DNA from: a virus
Reading direction: 5' to 3' (one strand)
DNA length: 30,369 nucleotides
Virus record (IMG/VR): IMGVR_UViG_3300037070_006048
Span: 1-30,369 of that record
This document shows, in pieces, positions 28,091 through 30,369 of this stretch (positions within the stretch are counted from its first letter, which is position 1; every line of letters starts with the position of its first letter). Below the pieces are notes generated by a model, which saw nothing but the letters and a program-made list of their open reading frames with translations, had not been told where the DNA came from and did no database searches. The translations under genes were made by a program, and so were the position numbers.

Positions 28091-28560
28091 ACGAACCAAA
28101 AACAATCGGTAAAATACTTGCTGGAGAGCGGACTCAGTTCAATGAAACGGTTGGCGACTTCCGGGAGCGGATCGCCGGGATAATGAAACCGGCGCATGTC
28201 CCCTACCAACCAAAGACCGGGCAGCAATGCACCTGCCGGATCGGGGCGGCCCGGGACAATTGCCGACTGTGCGAAGGAACCGGCCAGGTGATCGACTTCG
28301 CCAAGGTCCGGGCCAAGCAGCCACACGTCACGATCGGGGGCGGACGGCCGATCCGGCCGCACCTGGGGCGCGGTGAGCGGCCGACGATCTGGAAGCTCTA
28401 CGAGTGCGGCGGTGGTTGCCGCTGGAGCTCGACCCTCGACGATTGCGACGGGAAGATCTGCGACTATTCCGGGTGCGGGTGCGGGACCAAAGTTTATATG
28501 ATCGACGTGACCACGTCCCGGGACGTGGCGGCCAATTGGTTCCGGGGGGTGCAATCGTGA
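28087..28560 (+). CDS. Cysteine-rich zinc-binding protein upstream of the integrase
   Basis: A 157-residue protein from ATG 28087. CTCRIGAARDNCRLCEGTGQ (48-67) has the CxC...CxxCxGxG spacing of DnaJ-type zinc knuckles, and a second cluster ECGGGCRWSSTLDDC, then CDYSGCGCGTKV, follows at about 106-137. It probably binds two metal ions. The N-terminal part is helical and charged. Its TGA overlaps the integrase GTG, so the two are co-expressed; an accessory role in recombination or regulation is inferred from that alone. No Shine-Dalgarno is present. Confidence 0.65.
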   Translation: MNEPKTIGKILAGERTQFNETVGDFRERIAGIMKPAHVPYQPKTGQQCTCRIGAARDNCRLCEGTGQVIDFAKVRAKQPHVTIGGGRPIRPHLGRGERPTIWKLYECGGGCRWSSTLDDCDGKICDYSGCGCGTKVYMIDVTTSRDVAANWFRGVQS

Positions 28561-29762
28561 GCCGTCTCGCTTTCAACGCCCAGGGCCGCAAGCGGACCCT
28601 CATCCGCATGACGCCCCAGGGACCGTTTCACATCCGCTTTATGGCCCAGGGCCAACGGGTCCTGCGCTCCCTGGGGACGACGATCCCGGCCGTCGCGATC
28701 CAAAAGGCGAAAACCCTGATCGATGCAGCCTACGCGGGCGACCAGGTCGCGATGCGCAGCTCTAAGGTCCGATCGGACTACCCGCTCCTTCGCGAGGTTG
28801 CCGAGCGTTACCGGGAGCGGTTCGGGACCGACCGACGCCGACGGCGCACGGCCATGCACAACATTGGGAGCCTGGCCAAGATCGTCCGCCTGGGTGCGGG
28901 CCTGAGCCTCGAGCAAGCTCGGATCTCGATCCTGGACGGTGCCCTGGTGCGCGACTACGAGGCGGCCGAGGAGCGCCGGATTGACCGGGACGGGAACGGT
29001 CACATGATCCAGGCCAGTGAGCTCAGGATCCGCACGACGATCGCGAGCACGCTACGGATGGCTCGGAGCATGTTCAAAAAGTCGAGCCTCAATTGGTTCG
29101 ACGATCTCGGGATCCCGGATCTTAAGCAGTTCCGCGACCAGGGGACCACGTCCCCCGATCGGCCGAAACCGCAACCCCTGGATCCCGGGGTGATCGAAGC
29201 AATAAACGCGGCCGCGCCCAGGTTAAAGATCGACGACCCGCCCGTCTACGCGGCTCACCTGTTGTTTAAGTTCTGCGGACTGCGCAACGGTGAGGCCCGC
29301 TCGGCTCGTTGGTCCTGGGTGACTAGGACGGCCGACGGCGGGGGCAAGCTCGGGATCATCTATCGGCCCAACGAAGGCTACAAGCCCAAGGCGAAAACGG
29401 AAGGCCAGGTCCCGATCGCGGCGGCCGTCCTGGCCGAGCTCGAGCAGCTCGCCGACGGTAACGGGTTCCTGGTGCCCGGGGCGAGCGCCTACGCTCGGCT
29501 CCAGGCCGTGGATATCCGGCACTCAAAATGGGTCGGCCAATGGATCCACGACCGCAGCAAGACCAGTTACGAGCTCCGCCGCTACGCGGGATCCCTGGTC
29601 TACCAAAAGACCGGGAGAATCGAGCACGCCCAGGCGTTCTTGCGTCACGGCAATGTCCAGACGACGATGTTGTGGTACTGGTATTTGCTGAGTGAAGTGG
29701 CGGCCCTCGAGCCTGCCGATTTCGCTCCGGCGGTCCCGACGCAGTTGGCCATAGTGGCCTAG
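28557..29762 (+). CDS. int: Tyrosine-type site-specific integrase
   Basis: A 401-residue recombinase starting at GTG 28557, which overlaps the upstream stop. The N-terminal third (GPFHIRFMAQGQRVLRSLGT; basic RRRRR at 93-97) fits an arm/core-binding domain. The catalytic domain has Arg243 in KFCGLRNGEARSARW, a Lys near 278-280 (KPKAKTEGQVPI), Arg341 in YELRRYAGSLVY, His364 in FLRHGNVQTT, and the nucleophile among Tyr374/Tyr376 in TTMLWYWYL. The usual His of the H-x-x-R box appears to be Tyr338, a tolerated variant. It should insert the phage genome at an attachment site. No attP core could be identified. Confidence 0.85.
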   Translation: MSRLAFNAQGRKRTLIRMTPQGPFHIRFMAQGQRVLRSLGTTIPAVAIQKAKTLIDAAYAGDQVAMRSSKVRSDYPLLREVAERYRERFGTDRRRRRTAMHNIGSLAKIVRLGAGLSLEQARISILDGALVRDYEAAEERRIDRDGNGHMIQASELRIRTTIASTLRMARSMFKKSSLNWFDDLGIPDLKQFRDQGTTSPDRPKPQPLDPGVIEAINAAAPRLKIDDPPVYAAHLLFKFCGLRNGEARSARWSWVTRTADGGGKLGIIYRPNEGYKPKAKTEGQVPIAAAVLAELEQLADGNGFLVPGASAYARLQAVDIRHSKWVGQWIHDRSKTSYELRRYAGSLVYQKTGRIEHAQAFLRHGNVQTTMLWYWYLLSEVAALEPADFAPAVPTQLAIVA

Positions 29763-29770
29763 TGAACAGC

Positions 29771-29805
29771 GCCCCGATCGCGGCCGTCCTGGTCGCGGTC
29801 GGGGC
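29771..29805 (+). terminator. Strong GC-rich hairpin after the integrase gene
   Basis: Fifteen-base arms GCCCCGATCGCGGCC (29771-29785) and GGTCGCGGTCGGGGC (29791-29805) pair fully when two G-U pairs are allowed, with a 5-base loop. It lies 8 bases after the integrase stop. There is no T-run after it, so it may be a weak intrinsic terminator, an RNA-stability element, or a protein-binding site near attP. Confidence 0.5.
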
Positions 29806-29825
29806 GGACCCGAGGACGAAATAAA

Positions 29826-30341
29826 ATGCCCGACATTCACGAGGACCCGCCCGCAAAGCAATACGCGGATATCGTCGAGCTCATCCTGGCGACCGATTTT
29901 CTGCCGCTGATGATCTCGACCGCGACCGAGGCCCGCTATGTCGAGGCCACCTTAAACGCGATCGGCCTGGCCGGACCGGGCCCGGCCAGTGACGGACTCA
30001 GGAGCTTGTTCCAGGCGCTCCCGATGCCATCCCAGGCCGATCTCAGGCAGTCCGTGGAGTTTTGCGTCCCCTCCGCTCGCGTTGTCTGGCATCCGGCGGG
30101 CAACTGGCGGGTCCGGCTCAACAACGATCGCTTCGATCTCATCCAGTCACGCGGCCGGAAGGGAAAGCAATGGTTCAACGTAGCCATGCGAAATCTCGCA
30201 CCGTTCGCGGACTTCGATAAGCTCGGTGATTACAGTCAGAGCCCCGAGCTCCCTGGGCTCGGCCAACTGAGCCCATACGGGTCGCGCCATCCGCTCCAAG
30301 GAAACAACTTCTTCCAACCGATCGGTCGCCTTTATCTCTAA
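29826..30341 (+). CDS. Hypothetical protein, 171 residues
   Basis: MPDIHEDPPAKQYADIVELI onward, with a helical N-terminal half (LATDFLPLMISTATEARYVE) and a basic, beta-type middle (SARVVWHPAGNWRVRLNNDR, then FDLIQSRGRKGKQWFNVAMR). GAGGA lies about 9 bases before the ATG. It is the last complete gene, 63 bases after the integrase, in the same direction. No family is recognised. It could be phage-encoded or belong to the host flank if this is a prophage edge. The 28 bases after its stop show nothing. Confidence 0.55.
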   Translation: MPDIHEDPPAKQYADIVELILATDFLPLMISTATEARYVEATLNAIGLAGPGPASDGLRSLFQALPMPSQADLRQSVEFCVPSARVVWHPAGNWRVRLNNDRFDLIQSRGRKGKQWFNVAMRNLAPFADFDKLGDYSQSPELPGLGQLSPYGSRHPLQGNNFFQPIGRLYL

Positions 30342-30369
30342 ACCGGCCGTGAAAGTCATCGCCCTTTTT

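Noticed and set aside
1-30369. CRISPR array or insertion sequence
   Set aside because: No regularly spaced long repeats and no transposase reading frame were seen; the only arrays are the 7-bp and 10-bp repeats near 24.7-25.0 kb.

Overview
This window looks like most of a temperate, podovirus-type tailed bacteriophage genome or prophage from a GC-rich Gram-negative bacterium. The evidence is a tyrosine integrase, a DnaB-type helicase, an initiator-like replication protein, TerL, portal, scaffold, an SU10/DUF5309-like major capsid protein, a GH108 endolysin, and no tape-measure gene. The host cannot be named from the sequence. Three phage proteins carry typical Gram-negative signal peptides ending in A-x-A or AQ/GQ. 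The left end cuts into a gene; the right end lies 28 bases past the last stop.

Layout: about 27.7 kb from position 27706 down to 1 is one leftward gene series, with ATGA/TAATG overlaps or gaps of a few bases at most junctions, so it is probably one or a few long operons. In transcription order it holds: (1) early control genes with ribbon-helix-helix-like and HTH proteins, a 43-aa membrane peptide and an acidic protein (27706-25619); (2) replication, with an HTH protein, an initiator carrying iteron-like DNA inside its gene, small zinc-ribbon proteins, DnaB helicase and, oddly, a secreted protein overlapping the helicase stop (25607-21703); (3) packaging and small zinc proteins, with TerL at 20874-18805; (4) head genes, with portal, a stand-alone glycosidase-like protein, scaffold, major capsid and decoration-like protein (16670-10022); (5) a tRNA-like element (9999-9924); (6) tail and host-surface genes, including a 1230-aa fusion of esterase, glycosidase and tail structural domains, two signal-peptide proteins and a second esterase (9900-3626); (7) a lysis group of small membrane proteins and the endolysin (3621-1970); (8) a P22 gp10-like tail-accessory protein and a cut gene.

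The right end (27959-30341) is rightward: a possible 43-aa leader ORF, a cysteine-rich protein, the integrase (GTG start overlapping the upstream stop), a strong hairpin and an unrecognised 171-aa protein. The 252-base divergent region 27707-27958 carries a -35-like box, a perfect 7-bp-arm palindrome and repeated AAGTGGT boxes, one of which falls between the -35 and -10 of a rightward promoter candidate. It is the likely control switch.

The most unusual points are the enzyme/tail fusion with free-standing paralogues of its esterase and glycosidase domains, the 10-bp-phased repeats in the initiator gene (a lambda-O-like origin candidate), a 33-bp direct repeat read in two frames in two nearby genes, and a tRNA-like element with a 13-bp outer helix. 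All functions come from reading motifs by eye; no database search was run.
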